Shown here: positions 55,451-64,000 of the stretch, in pieces | Layout: each line of letters starts with the position of its first letter | Numbering within the stretch: position 1 is the first letter of the stretch | Assembly: GCA_018813765.1 (NCBI GenBank) | Contig: JAHJBC010000008.1 | Location: 1-64,000 of the forward strand | Source: Gammaproteobacteria bacterium | GTDB lineage: Bacteria; Pseudomonadota; Gammaproteobacteria; Burkholderiales; Gallionellaceae | Direction of reading: 5' to 3' | Length of the DNA stretch: 64,000 nt | The notes under the pieces: model-generated | Seen by the model: the letters and a program-made list of their open reading frames with translations, nothing else | What the model was told of the DNA's origin: nothing | The model's database searches: none | Position numbers and translations under genes: made by a program

Positions 55451-58276
55451 ATGATAAGAATCCGTCTTTCCATCCTGATTCCGCTGCTGCTGATCCTGTC
55501 ATCGGTCGCGGGCAGCACGCTGCTGTTTTGGGAGGAAACACGCGTTGCCAACCGCAACATCCAGCGGGCCGGAATCGACAATCTGCATGCCTCGCTGACC
55601 CATCTGCAGAACATGCTGAATACCCAGTTGGCCGCCGACAGCCTGGAGGATGCCAGGCTCAGCCTGTCTGTCTCCGCGTTGCATCCCGGCATTCGCACGC
55701 TGCTGCTGGCCGATGAAAACAACAGAGTGATGCTGGCCAACCGCTACATCTGGGAAGGGAATTCTGCGCCCCGGGTTTCCGGTTATGTCGAGGCAATTGC
55801 CCGGCAAGTCAGGCAAACCCAGGCCAGTTCCATATCGCTCAATGCCAATCTGCTGCACGGCTACTTTCCCGTTACGCTCAGGCTCGTCGCGGGTGGCGTG
55901 GGGGTGGACCGGGTTGGCGTGTTGTTCGTCGAATACGATCTCGTCCCGCAGTTTGCCCAGGCCCGGCATAACGCTGTGGTGCAGGCATCCCTGGTGGGAG
56001 GCCTGATGCTGGCGGTCGCCATTGCCGTGGCAATATTGCTGCATTTGCTGGTTTCCCGGCGGGTGAAGAAGATCGTCGAGGTCTCGCAACGCTTTGCGGC
56101 CGGAGATATGGATGTGCGCGTTCATCTGCGCGGTCACGACGAACTGGCCGAGATCGGTCATGCCTTTGACGATATGGCCGGCCAGCGCAAAATAGCGCAA
56201 GAGGAAGTGGTGCAACTGAGTTTGCAGAACAAGCTGATCCTGGATTCCACGGGAGAAGGCATCTACGGACTGGACACTCACGGCAGATGTACTTTCGTCA
56301 ATCCAGCGGCTTTGCAATTGCTTGGATTCAAAGTCGAAGAATTGCTGGGGCAGCACATTCATACTGCAATCCACCATACCAGGCAGGATGGCAGCCCATA
56401 TCCGGAAGAAGCATGCCCGATCCTGGCTGTGTACAAACAGGGCGTGGTTCATCGCGGGAACGACTTGCACTGGCGCAAGGATGGCAGCAGCTTTCCGGTG
56501 GAATACATCAGTACGCCTATCCTGGAGGCGGGAAAAATCACCGGTGCCGTGGTGGTGTTCCGCGACATCACCGAACGCAAACTGGACGAAGAAGCGCTGC
56601 ACCGCCTGAATCGCGAACTGCGCGCCATCAGCAACTGCAACGAGACCCTGATGCGGGCCGAGGACGAACAGGCGCTGCTCGACGATATCTGCCGCATCAT
56701 TTGCGACGATGCCGGCTACCGTATGGCCTGGGTGGGATTCGCAGAAAATGATGAAGCCAAAACCATCCGTCCCGTTGCCTGGGCTGGAGTCGAGGACGGC
56801 TATCTTGCACAGGCCGGAATTCGCTGGGCCGACACGGAACGAGGCCGCGGCCCCAGCGGCATAGCGATACGCAGCGGGGAGAGTTCCTGCATTCAGGATT
56901 TCAGCACCGATCCGAAAGCCGCACCTTGGCGCGACGCCGCCATGCAGCGCGGTTATCGCTCCAGTATTTCCATGCCGCTCAAGGACGAGAGCACAAACAC
57001 ATTTGGCATTCTTACCATCTATTCCTCTGCACCGCATGCTTTTACGCCGGAAGAAAAGCGGCTGCTGGAAGAACTGGCGGGCGATCTTGCCTTCGGCATC
57101 ATGGTGCTGCGCGCCCGCATCGAGCGCAAGCGTGCGGAAGAGAGCCTGCGCCTGATGAACGAGCGCTACGCCCTGTCCACTCGCGCCGGTCGTTTGGGGG
57201 TGTGGGACTGGGATTTGCAGAAGAACGAACTGGTCTGGGACGACAGGATGTACGAACTCTATGGCGTCAAACGAGAAGAATTTTCTGGCGCCTATGAGGC
57301 ATGGTTGCAGGGTATACATCCCGATGATCGCGTTCCCAGCGACGAAATCTCGAAACAGGCGCAAAGCGGCGAACGCGAATACGATACCGAATTTCGCGTG
57401 GTGTGGCCCGACGGCAGCATCCACTATCTCAAGGCCTATGGCCAGTTCGTACGAGATGCGGAGGGTAAACCGCTGCGCATGACTGGCGTCAACTTCGACA
57501 TCACCGGGCTTAAGGAGGCCGAGAACAAGGTCAACGAACTCAATCGCGACCTGGAAAAGCGGGTGAACGAGCGCACTGCACAACTGGAAGAGGCGAACAA
57601 GGAGCTGGAAGCATTTTCCTATTCCGTTTCGCACGACCTGCGCACGCCGTTGCGCGCCATTGACGGGTTCTCCCATATCCTGCTCGAAGACTACAGTGAC
57701 AAGCTGGACGACGAAGGCAAGCGCCTGCTCAACGTGGTGCGCGACAACACCTGCCGCATGGGGCAACTCATCGACGACATTCTCAAGTTCTCCCGCGCCG
57801 GAAGATTGGAGCTCAACTTTTCCGAGATCGACATGGAACATCTGGCGCACTTTGTATTTGAAGAACTCCAGCCTTCCGTTACAAACAGCAAACTTCAAAT
57901 GGAAATCGAGCATCTCCCCCCGGCCAGGGGAGACAGCGCCATGATGCGCCAGGTATTTGTCAACCTGCTGTCCAACGCCATCAAGTTCAGCCGTAACAAT
58001 GCAATCCCGAAGATTCAAGTGGGTGTCACAGTCAAGGATGACGAGACTATTTATTACGTGAAGGACAACGGCGCCGGTTTCGATATGCAGTATTCCGACA
58101 AGCTGTTCGGCGTATTCCAGCGTCTGCACAGCATGAACGAGTTCGAGGGCACCGGCATCGGGCTCGCCATCGTCAAACGCATCATTGCGAGGCATGGCGG
58201 AAGGGTGTGGGCCGAGGGCAAGGTCGGCGAAGGCGCAACATTTTACTTCTCGTTGCCGCGTGACGGGATATCTTGA
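55451..58276 (+). CDS. Sensor histidine kinase with HAMP, two PAS and one GAF domain
   Basis: A 941-residue inner-membrane kinase. Residues 1-25 are a helix and 26-175 a periplasmic sensor of Cache-like size. A second helix follows (about 178-205), then HAMP (205-257), PAS (258-385), GAF (405-560), PAS (565-690), HisKA with H728 in [19 protein letters not shown], and HATPase_c (about 830-938). The second PAS is strongly similar in DNA and protein to the sixth PAS of the giant kinase ([24 protein letters not shown]). Start ATG lies 2 bp after the binding-lipoprotein stop, so the two are coupled. No receiver domain. Confidence 0.9.
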   Translation: MIRIRLSILIPLLLILSSVAGSTLLFWEETRVANRNIQRAGIDNLHASLTHLQNMLNTQLAADSLEDARLSLSVSALHPGIRTLLLADENNRVMLANRYIWEGNSAPRVSGYVEAIARQVRQTQASSISLNANLLHGYFPVTLRLVAGGVGVDRVGVLFVEYDLVPQFAQARHNAVVQASLVGGLMLAVAIAVAILLHLLVSRRVKKIVEVSQRFAAGDMDVRVHLRGHDELAEIGHAFDDMAGQRKIAQEEVVQLSLQNKLILDSTGEGIYGLDTHGRCTFVNPAALQLLGFKVEELLGQHIHTAIHHTRQDGSPYPEEACPILAVYKQGVVHRGNDLHWRKDGSSFPVEYISTPILEAGKITGAVVVFRDITERKLDEEALHRLNRELRAISNCNETLMRAEDEQALLDDICRIICDDAGYRMAWVGFAENDEAKTIRPVAWAGVEDGYLAQAGIRWADTERGRGPSGIAIRSGESSCIQDFSTDPKAAPWRDAAMQRGYRSSISMPLKDESTNTFGILTIYSSAPHAFTPEEKRLLEELAGDLAFGIMVLRARIERKRAEESLRLMNERYALSTRAGRLGVWDWDLQKNELVWDDRMYELYGVKREEFSGAYEAWLQGIHPDDRVPSDEISKQAQSGEREYDTEFRVVWPDGSIHYLKAYGQFVRDAEGKPLRMTGVNFDITGLKEAENKVNELNRDLEKRVNERTAQLEEANKELEAFSYSVSHDLRTPLRAIDGFSHILLEDYSDKLDDEGKRLLNVVRDNTCRMGQLIDDILKFSRAGRLELNFSEIDMEHLAHFVFEELQPSVTNSKLQMEIEHLPPARGDSAMMRQVFVNLLSNAIKFSRNNAIPKIQVGVTVKDDETIYYVKDNGAGFDMQYSDKLFGVFQRLHSMNEFEGTGIGLAIVKRIIARHGGRVWAEGKVGEGATFYFSLPRDGIS

Positions 58277-58289
58277 GATGAGGTACGCC

Positions 58290-60653
58290 ATGGATAGATT
58301 CTGGAATTCAAAGGTGACGCAGCGTACGGTCGCCATGACCGTGCTGGCGCTGGCTTTGTCGCTGCTACGATCGCCAGTTGCGCAGGCAGAGGAGGCGGAC
58401 AAAGCTGCGCCGATGAAAGACGTGGCCGACATGGACATCTTCGAACTGGTCGAGCTGCGCGTCTCGCCCTTCGATGTCTCCACCCGGCTGGACAGCGGCT
58501 ACCGCGCCGCCAACTCCGTGACCGGCTCGCGTTTCGACGCGCCCATCCACGACCTGCCCTTCGCCATCCAGGCCTTCACCGAGTCCTTCATCAAGGACCA
58601 GAAGCCGGAGAACATCTTCGACATCGCGCGCTACTCGCCCGGCGTCACCTACCGCAGCAACGACTTCAACGAGGGCAATGCCAATCTGGCCATCCGCGGC
58701 TTTGCGATCAGTTCCACGCCCGGCGGCGTGCAGTCGCTGCGCGACGGCTTCCACGGCCCGGCGATCTTCGATTTCACCAACATCGCGCGGGTGGAGGTGG
58801 TGAAGGGGCCGTCTTCCTTCCTCTACGGGCAGGTGGCGCCCGGCGGCATCGTCAACGTCATCACCAAGAGTCCGCAGCGCGAGCATGCGGCGAACGCGAG
58901 CGTCGCCTACGGTTCTTACGACGAATACCGCATGGACGCCGACCTGACCGGACCGGCGGCGCCGACCCTGTTCTATAGGCTGGCCGCTTCCTACGACCGC
59001 GACATGCATTACTGGGATGCTTACGACGCGCACTCCACCGACATCGCGCCCTCGCTGCTGTGGCAGCCCAATGACCGCGCGAGTCTCACCGTAAAATATG
59101 ACTACTTCCGCAAGGTCGAGACGCCGCAACTGCTGCAGAAGCCGGGCTACGGCACGCAGGCCGGTGTCGTGCCGACCCCGGCCGACCCCAACCTGTCCGG
59201 TGTCGATGTGCCCGGACTTTCGGACCGCTGGAACAGCATGGCGTATTCGGACTATCGCAACAGCGATACCGACAACCTGAGCGCCTGGGCCGACTTCAAG
59301 GCGAACGAGCATTGGGACCTGCGCCTCGGCTATTCGCATCTGCTCAACGAGATCGACGCGCTGTTCACCGGCAACCTCGGCATGTCGAACAACACCACGC
59401 TGGAGCAGGGACGCCGCGTGCGCAGGCAGATCTACACCTGGCACGACGACAGTTGGGAAGTGCAGGGCGTCGGCAATTATCAGTTCGACAAGGCCAGCAT
59501 GAAGCTGCTGTTCGGCGCGCAGTATGTCGACCGCCGCTTCGACAACCGCGCCGGGCAGGCGCCGAACGATCCGGCGCTCGGTACCGATCCCATCGGCTCG
59601 CCGCTGCCGCGCTGGGACCTGGGCGACCCGTCCACCTGGGACCGCAACACCGCGATCGCGCTGTCCGCGCTGACCGAGAATCGTACCGACCAGACCATCG
59701 AATACATGGACAAGTCCATCTACGGCGGCAGCACCTTCGGCCTGCTCGACGACAAGCTGACCCTGCTTGCAGGCTGGCGCAGGACCTCGACCGATAGCCA
59801 GCTCACCGACCGCGTGGCCGCCACGGTGCAGCCGTCGCTCGGCGCCAGCGCGGTGACGCCGCAATACGGCGCGATGTACGAGCTCTCCCCCGGCCTGTCG
59901 GCGTTCGTCTCGTATGCCGAATCGTTCGTGCCGGGCACCTATATCCTGCGCAACCCGGACGGTTCGAGCAGCGTGCCGAAACCGACCGAGGGCAGCGGCT
60001 ACGACATCGGTCTCAAGGCGGACATGCCGGAGCGCGGTTTCAGCGGCACGCTCACCCTGTTCGACATCCGCAACCGCAACGTCGTCAACGACCTGGCGGT
60101 GACCGGTGCGGGCGGCTCCGTGGCGATTTACAACGTGCAGAGCGGCGAGCAGCGTTCGCGCGGTCTGGAGATTGACGCCACCATCACGCACGCCAACGAT
60201 TGGCAGAGCTATCTTTCCTACAGCTACATGAAGGCGCGCATCACCGAGTTCAGCGGCAACGATGCGGCCATTCTCGCGCAAGACCCCGCCACGCTGGATG
60301 CGGCGGGGCAGGCGAACTACAAGAACGTACTGCGCTTCCACGACGCGCCCCTGCAGATGAGCGCACCGCATCTCGCCAACCTGTGGACGCGGCGCGATTT
60401 TGCGGATGGCCTGTATGCGGGCGGCGGCTTCAACTTCGTGTACGACCAGACGCTGCTGCCGGATTCGCCCGCCAGCGCGCACCAGACCTATACCCTGGTC
60501 AATGCCATGCTCGGTTATTCATGGGACTGGCGCTATCAGCACATGAGCCTGGAGCTCATGGGCAAGAATCTGACCAACCGGCACTACCGGCCGTCGCAGA
60601 GTTCGCGCAGTCGGCCGCGCGAGTTCCTGCTCACCTTGTCGGCGAGGTTCTGA
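58290..60653 (+). CDS. TonB-dependent outer-membrane receptor
   Basis: The 787-residue precursor has a signal peptide (LALALSLLRSPVAQA). The plug domain (about 60-185) includes DLPFAIQAFTESFIKDQ, DIARYSPGVTYRSND and VEVVKGPSSFLYGQVAPGG. The 22-strand barrel ends ...FLLTLSARF with terminal Phe. It is of the siderophore-receptor type. A short EELVELRVSP-like region (FELVELRVSPF) precedes the plug, as in receptors linked to signalling operons. ATG at 58290 is favoured (GAGGTACGCC) over 58278. It is 13 bp after the kinase stop and 5 bp before the YfiR-like gene. Confidence 0.9.
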   Translation: MDRFWNSKVTQRTVAMTVLALALSLLRSPVAQAEEADKAAPMKDVADMDIFELVELRVSPFDVSTRLDSGYRAANSVTGSRFDAPIHDLPFAIQAFTESFIKDQKPENIFDIARYSPGVTYRSNDFNEGNANLAIRGFAISSTPGGVQSLRDGFHGPAIFDFTNIARVEVVKGPSSFLYGQVAPGGIVNVITKSPQREHAANASVAYGSYDEYRMDADLTGPAAPTLFYRLAASYDRDMHYWDAYDAHSTDIAPSLLWQPNDRASLTVKYDYFRKVETPQLLQKPGYGTQAGVVPTPADPNLSGVDVPGLSDRWNSMAYSDYRNSDTDNLSAWADFKANEHWDLRLGYSHLLNEIDALFTGNLGMSNNTTLEQGRRVRRQIYTWHDDSWEVQGVGNYQFDKASMKLLFGAQYVDRRFDNRAGQAPNDPALGTDPIGSPLPRWDLGDPSTWDRNTAIALSALTENRTDQTIEYMDKSIYGGSTFGLLDDKLTLLAGWRRTSTDSQLTDRVAATVQPSLGASAVTPQYGAMYELSPGLSAFVSYAESFVPGTYILRNPDGSSSVPKPTEGSGYDIGLKADMPERGFSGTLTLFDIRNRNVVNDLAVTGAGGSVAIYNVQSGEQRSRGLEIDATITHANDWQSYLSYSYMKARITEFSGNDAAILAQDPATLDAAGQANYKNVLRFHDAPLQMSAPHLANLWTRRDFADGLYAGGGFNFVYDQTLLPDSPASAHQTYTLVNAMLGYSWDWRYQHMSLELMGKNLTNRHYRPSQSSRSRPREFLLTLSARF

Positions 60654-60658
60654 CAGAT

Positions 60659-61252
60659 ATGGAAACTGGCATGCACAAGGCACATCGCACAGGCCGCTGC
60701 TGGCTGGCCTTGTCGCTGCTCTTGTTGCTCCTGCCCGTGAGTGGTGCGGGCCAGGAACAGTTGGCGGACCCGTACCGAATTGAGGCAGCGTTCCTGCGCA
60801 ACTTTGCCCATTATGTGATCTGGCCGGATTCCGCGTTTCGCAACAGCGAAGCGCCATGGTGCGTCGCCGTGCTGGGCCGCGACCCTTTCGGCGACGTGCT
60901 GGAAACGACATTCAAGGGACGCACCGAACAGGGCCGGTCTTTCGTGATATTCCGTGCCGACAAGCCGGAAGAACTGCCGCCGTGCCAGATCGTCTTCGTG
61001 GCGCACCGCAATGCCACGAAACGCAATGCCGCGCTGGCGGCGCTGAAGGGCAAACCGGTGCTGACGGTCGGCGATGCACCCGGCTTCCTGCGCGAGGGTG
61101 GGGTGATAAGGTTTCAGGTCTCTGATCGGGTGCGCATGAGCATCAATCTCGATCAGGCCAGGGCTGCATCGTTGAACATCCCGACCCGGATGCTGGAAGT
61201 GGCCAGCGAGGTCATGGAGAACGACACCGTGCATAAAGTGAGAGAGCGATGA
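60659..61252 (+). CDS. YfiR-family (DUF4154) periplasmic protein
   Basis: The 197-residue precursor has a signal peptide ([15 protein letters not shown]). The mature part is the YfiR fold: [69 protein letters not shown] and LKISARMLEVA-like ending ([12 protein letters not shown]). In YfiBNR, YfiR holds the CHASE8-containing cyclase YfiN off. Here the next gene, overlapping by 4 nt, is a CHASE8 histidine kinase. ATG at 60671 is an alternative start. Confidence 0.9.
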   Translation: METGMHKAHRTGRCWLALSLLLLLLPVSGAGQEQLADPYRIEAAFLRNFAHYVIWPDSAFRNSEAPWCVAVLGRDPFGDVLETTFKGRTEQGRSFVIFRADKPEELPPCQIVFVAHRNATKRNAALAALKGKPVLTVGDAPGFLREGGVIRFQVSDRVRMSINLDQARAASLNIPTRMLEVASEVMENDTVHKVRER

Positions 61253-63129
61253 AGCAAGCCAGATCGAACATCCATAAGCGGCTCGCCCTTGTACTCTGGG
61301 GGACGGCGCTGTTCGCATTCGTGCTGGTGGGCGCCGGGCTGATGATGTACCAGAGTTTCTCCCTGGAGAAACGCGCGTTACAGATCATGGAGCCCTATGC
61401 GCAACTGGTATCCGTCGGTACGGATGCGGCAGTGGCCTTCGAGGACGCGCAGCGCGCGCAGGAGATCCTCGATACGCTGCGCGCCAATCCGCAAATCCTG
61501 GAGGCCGGTATCTATCTGGAAGGAGGGCGGCTGCTGTCCGGTTTCAACCGGCAAACCGGTGTCAACCCCCCATCCGCCCCGCGCAGCGCGAATGGCGTCC
61601 ATGTCGGCGAAGACCGGGTCGATCTGTTGCAGGAACTGCCTCGGGGCGCCCGACTGCGCATCAGTATGGACCTGGATCAGCTCAATGAGCAGGCACATCA
61701 GGCGGCATGGATATTCGGCGTCGGCGTGCTCATCCTGCTGGTGGTCACCTTCGCCCAGATGGCGGTGCTGCGACGGATGATCGTGCGTCCCATTGCGACC
61801 CTGACCGAAGCGACCGAACGGGTGCGCGGCGAGGCCGACTACAGCCATCGCGTGCCCGCTTCCGGCGAGGACGAGGTGGGCAGGCTGGGGCAGAACTTCA
61901 ATGCCATGCTGGAAGCGATCCATGAGCGCGAGGAGGACCTGCGCCGACTCACTCTCTTTCAACGTACCATCCTCGACAACGCGGCCTACGGCATCATTGC
62001 CGCCGATGCGGACGGGAAGGTGACCAGCTTCAACCATGCCGCCGAACGGCTGCTGGGTTATTCGGCCACAGAGGTCGTCGGCAGGCAGACGCCCGCACTC
62101 TGGCACGACAAGGAAGAGCTGGCGCTTTACGCCCGGCGCTTGTCGGAAGAACTGGGCCTCAAGGTCGAGGCTGGATTCGAGGTGTTCACGGCCAAGCCGC
62201 TGCGCAACCTGCCGGAAGAGAACGAGTGGACCTTCATCCACAAGGACGGCAGACGCATCCCGGTGAACCTGTCCGTGACCGCGCTGCGTGACGAAAGCGG
62301 CAACATCAGCGGTTTCGTGGGTCTGGTCTACGACCTGACCGAACGCAAGCAGGCCGGGGCGGTGATCCGCAAACTCAACCAGGAACTGGAGCGGCGCGTA
62401 GTCGAGCGCACAGCGCAACTGGAAGAGGTGAACAGGGAACTGGAGGCGTTCTCCTATTCCGTCTCGCACGACTTGCGCACCCCCTTGCGCGCCATCGACG
62501 GCTTCTCCCATATCCTGCAGGATGAATATATCGGCAAGCTCGACGAGGAAGGCAAGCGTCTGCTCGACATGGTGAGTGGCAACGCCAACCGCATGGGACA
62601 GCTCATCGACGACATCCTGCAATTCTCGCGAACCGGCCGCACCGAGATCAGGACGGTCGTGATCGACATGCAACGGATGGCACGCGAGGTGCTGGACGAG
62701 TTGCAGAGCACCGTCACGAAAATCCCGAACCTGCAGTGCGAGATCGGTGAGCTGCCGAAAGCCCGCGGCGACCGCGCGATGATGCGGCAGGTGTTCAGCA
62801 ACCTGATCTCGAACGCCCTCAAGTTCAGCCGTAACCGCGAGGCGCCCAGGATCGAGGTGGGCGGTTCCATCCAGGGGGACGAGGCGGTCTATTACGTGAG
62901 AGACAACGGCGCCGGTTTCGACATGCGCTATGCCGCCAAGCTGTTCGGCGTGTTCCAGCGTTTGCATACTGCCGAGGAGTTCGAAGGCACCGGTATCGGC
63001 TTGGCCATCGTCAAGCGCATCATCGCGCGCCACGGCGGCCGGGTGTGGGCGGAAGGCAAGGTTAACGAAGGGGCGACGATGTATTTTGCATTGCCGTGCA
63101 TCCCTGCCAACGCTGATCGGGGAGGGTAA
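61249..63129 (+). CDS. CHASE8-HAMP-PAS sensor histidine kinase
   Basis: A 626-residue inner-membrane kinase. Helix 1 (about 10-32) and helix 2 (about 150-172) enclose a periplasmic CHASE8-like domain ([20 protein letters not shown], then [20 protein letters not shown]), the sensor found in YfiN. HAMP (172-225), PAS (235-365) and a coiled coil lead to HisKA with H407 in [19 protein letters not shown] and HATPase_c (about 505-618). I infer that YfiR binds this kinase as it binds YfiN, but with phosphotransfer rather than c-di-GMP as output. The start overlaps the YfiR stop (ATGA). Confidence 0.9.
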   Translation: MKQARSNIHKRLALVLWGTALFAFVLVGAGLMMYQSFSLEKRALQIMEPYAQLVSVGTDAAVAFEDAQRAQEILDTLRANPQILEAGIYLEGGRLLSGFNRQTGVNPPSAPRSANGVHVGEDRVDLLQELPRGARLRISMDLDQLNEQAHQAAWIFGVGVLILLVVTFAQMAVLRRMIVRPIATLTEATERVRGEADYSHRVPASGEDEVGRLGQNFNAMLEAIHEREEDLRRLTLFQRTILDNAAYGIIAADADGKVTSFNHAAERLLGYSATEVVGRQTPALWHDKEELALYARRLSEELGLKVEAGFEVFTAKPLRNLPEENEWTFIHKDGRRIPVNLSVTALRDESGNISGFVGLVYDLTERKQAGAVIRKLNQELERRVVERTAQLEEVNRELEAFSYSVSHDLRTPLRAIDGFSHILQDEYIGKLDEEGKRLLDMVSGNANRMGQLIDDILQFSRTGRTEIRTVVIDMQRMAREVLDELQSTVTKIPNLQCEIGELPKARGDRAMMRQVFSNLISNALKFSRNREAPRIEVGGSIQGDEAVYYVRDNGAGFDMRYAAKLFGVFQRLHTAEEFEGTGIGLAIVKRIIARHGGRVWAEGKVNEGATMYFALPCIPANADRGG

Positions 63130-64000
63130 ATGTCCGGCGAGACGACAGCGCAATCCCCGCATTCAGCCGCATCCGCGTTTTCCCTGCTGATGGCGTGGGG
63201 CATCGTGCTGATCAACCTGTTCGTTTTCGGCATGGCGGGGTTCGTGCTGTACCAGAGTCATGAGGAATACGAAGAGCGCTCCGGCATCGTGGCGCAGAAC
63301 CTGTCGCGCATGCTGGCGCTGGACATGAGTCGCGAGTTCGAAAAGATCGACACCACCCTGCTGGTGGCAGCGGACGAGATCACAAACCAATTGCGGCGCG
63401 GCATCGACGCGGCGAGGCTGAATGCCTTTCTCCGTCACCTGCAGGGGCATGTGCCGGAGATCATCAGCCTGCGCGTGACCGATGCAAACGGCATCGTTCG
63501 CTACGGTGTCGGCGTGGACCCGAAGGTGCGCATCGACATCTCGGACCGAGAATATTTCCTCCGCCAGCGCGACGACCCGCAGGCCGGTCTGGTGGTCGCC
63601 AGCCCGGTGATGGCGCGCATCGACAAACGCTGGGTGGTCATCTTCTCGCACGCGCTGTGCCGGACCGACGGTTCCTTCGCCGGCATCGTCTACGCCAATG
63701 TGTCGATCGACCATCTGGTGCAACTGCTCTCGTCCGTCGAGGTCGGACCGCGCGATTCTTCCTCGCTGCGCGATACCGGACTGCGCATCTATGCGCGCTA
63801 CCCGGTGCCCGAGAATGTGGACAAAGTCTACGGCAAGCGGCTGGACGTACCAGAGTTGCAGAAGGTGATTGAGGATGGGCTGGATGCCGGGAGCTATGTC
63901 TCCAGCCACACGGTCGATGGCGTCGAGCGTAAATTCGCCGTGCGCCGGGTGGGCAAGCTGCCGCTCTATGTTGTGGTCGGCCGGGCCGCCGACGAATACA
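63130..64000 (+). CDS. Cache-domain sensor protein, N-terminal part (runs off the right edge)
   Basis: ATG at 63130 directly follows the TAA of the kinase gene, with GGAGGG at 63121-63126. The 290 visible residues contain a membrane helix (about 21-43, MAWGIVLINLFVFGMAGFVLY) and a periplasmic double-Cache/PDC sensor with DISDREYFLRQRDDP, VVASPVMARIDKRWVVIFSHAL and FAGIVYANVSIDHLVQLL. The output domain lies beyond the edge. By context it is probably another PAS histidine kinase, but a GGDEF protein is also possible. Confidence 0.85.
   Translation, partial: MSGETTAQSPHSAASAFSLLMAWGIVLINLFVFGMAGFVLYQSHEEYEERSGIVAQNLSRMLALDMSREFEKIDTTLLVAADEITNQLRRGIDAARLNAFLRHLQGHVPEIISLRVTDANGIVRYGVGVDPKVRIDISDREYFLRQRDDPQAGLVVASPVMARIDKRWVVIFSHALCRTDGSFAGIVYANVSIDHLVQLLSSVEVGPRDSSSLRDTGLRIYARYPVPENVDKVYGKRLDVPELQKVIEDGLDAGSYVSSHTVDGVERKFAVRRVGKLPLYVVVGRAADEY

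Noticed and set aside
55499-58483. A 994-codon minus-strand open frame opposite the second kinase
   Set aside because: Composition and lack of motifs show that it is a shadow of the kinase gene.
58365-60482. A 705-codon minus-strand open frame opposite the TonB receptor
   Set aside because: No start context or domain; the receptor's plug and barrel motifs are on the plus strand.
61378-63162. A 594-codon minus-strand open frame opposite the CHASE8 kinase
   Set aside because: Shadow frame; the plus strand has HisKA and HATPase motifs.

Overview
The window reads as a G+C-rich chromosome segment of a Gram-negative bacterium, most likely a betaproteobacterium of the Nitrosomonadales/Gallionellaceae type. 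That placement is an inference. It rests on the AcnA and FumC citric-acid-cycle enzymes, a multihaem SHP/DHC/cytochrome b operon, a TIGR02001-type outer-membrane protein, TonB and lipoprotein envelope genes, and many small G+C-rich dispersed repeats between genes. Gene density is high and coding runs on both strands. I found no rRNA, tRNA or CRISPR array.

Layout. (1) 1-2350 is an A+T-richer accessory patch: the end of an IS3-type insertion sequence has cut into a GHKL/Hsp90-like ATPase gene, which is followed by an RNase H-like gene. (2) 2600-10010 is a run of small soluble proteins (GyrI-like, VOC, DUF6157-like, DUF1697, split TfoX domains, ABM, EthD, DUF1801, AlkZ-like winged helix), a YafY-type WYL regulator and a dihaem cytochrome, interleaved with repeats. 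(3) 10068-15215 (minus) carries a TPR/cyclase-like protein, fumarase C and a SEC-C/TPR sulfotransferase. (4) 15300-19180 holds gene remnants, then a four-gene J-domain/lipoprotein cluster that ends in a clear terminator. (5) 19196-33520 carries aconitase (with an in-frame repeat insertion), an MHYT-GGDEF-EAL protein, divergent selU/selD for selenouridine tRNA, an ankyrin/HD-GYP pair, a DinG/YoaA helicase, a DUF433/DUF5615 toxin-antitoxin pair and small enzymes. (6) 33630-40785 carries an MFS transporter, an SHP-DHC-cytochrome b electron-transfer operon, DUF898 and M48 membrane proteins and Hsp33. (7) 40786-44570 is a restriction-modification-like island (ParB-like protein, PD-(D/E)XK-like candidate, C5-cytosine methyltransferase) flanked by exact 23-bp inverted copies of one repeat. 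(8) 44540-46156 is a FAD-dependent dehydrogenase. (9) 46286 to the right edge is about 17.7 kb of same-strand, tightly packed genes.

Region 9 is the most striking. Its order is phosphonate-type binding lipoprotein, 2072-residue PAS/GAF histidine kinase, outer-membrane protein, NMT1/SsuA-type binding lipoprotein, second kinase, TonB-dependent receptor, YfiR-like periplasmic protein, CHASE8 kinase, Cache-type sensor protein. Both binding proteins lack transporter subunits and sit 9 and 2 nt ahead of a kinase. The YfiR gene overlaps its kinase by 4 nt. I infer an envelope-wide signalling array in which outer-membrane and periplasmic proteins feed several related kinases. No response regulator lies inside the window.

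A second theme is repeat-driven remodelling of genes. Repeats supply the C-termini of a DUF1801 protein and the FAD dehydrogenase, insert in frame into aconitase, and a roughly 55-60-bp hairpin element has jumped into two copies of another dispersed repeat.
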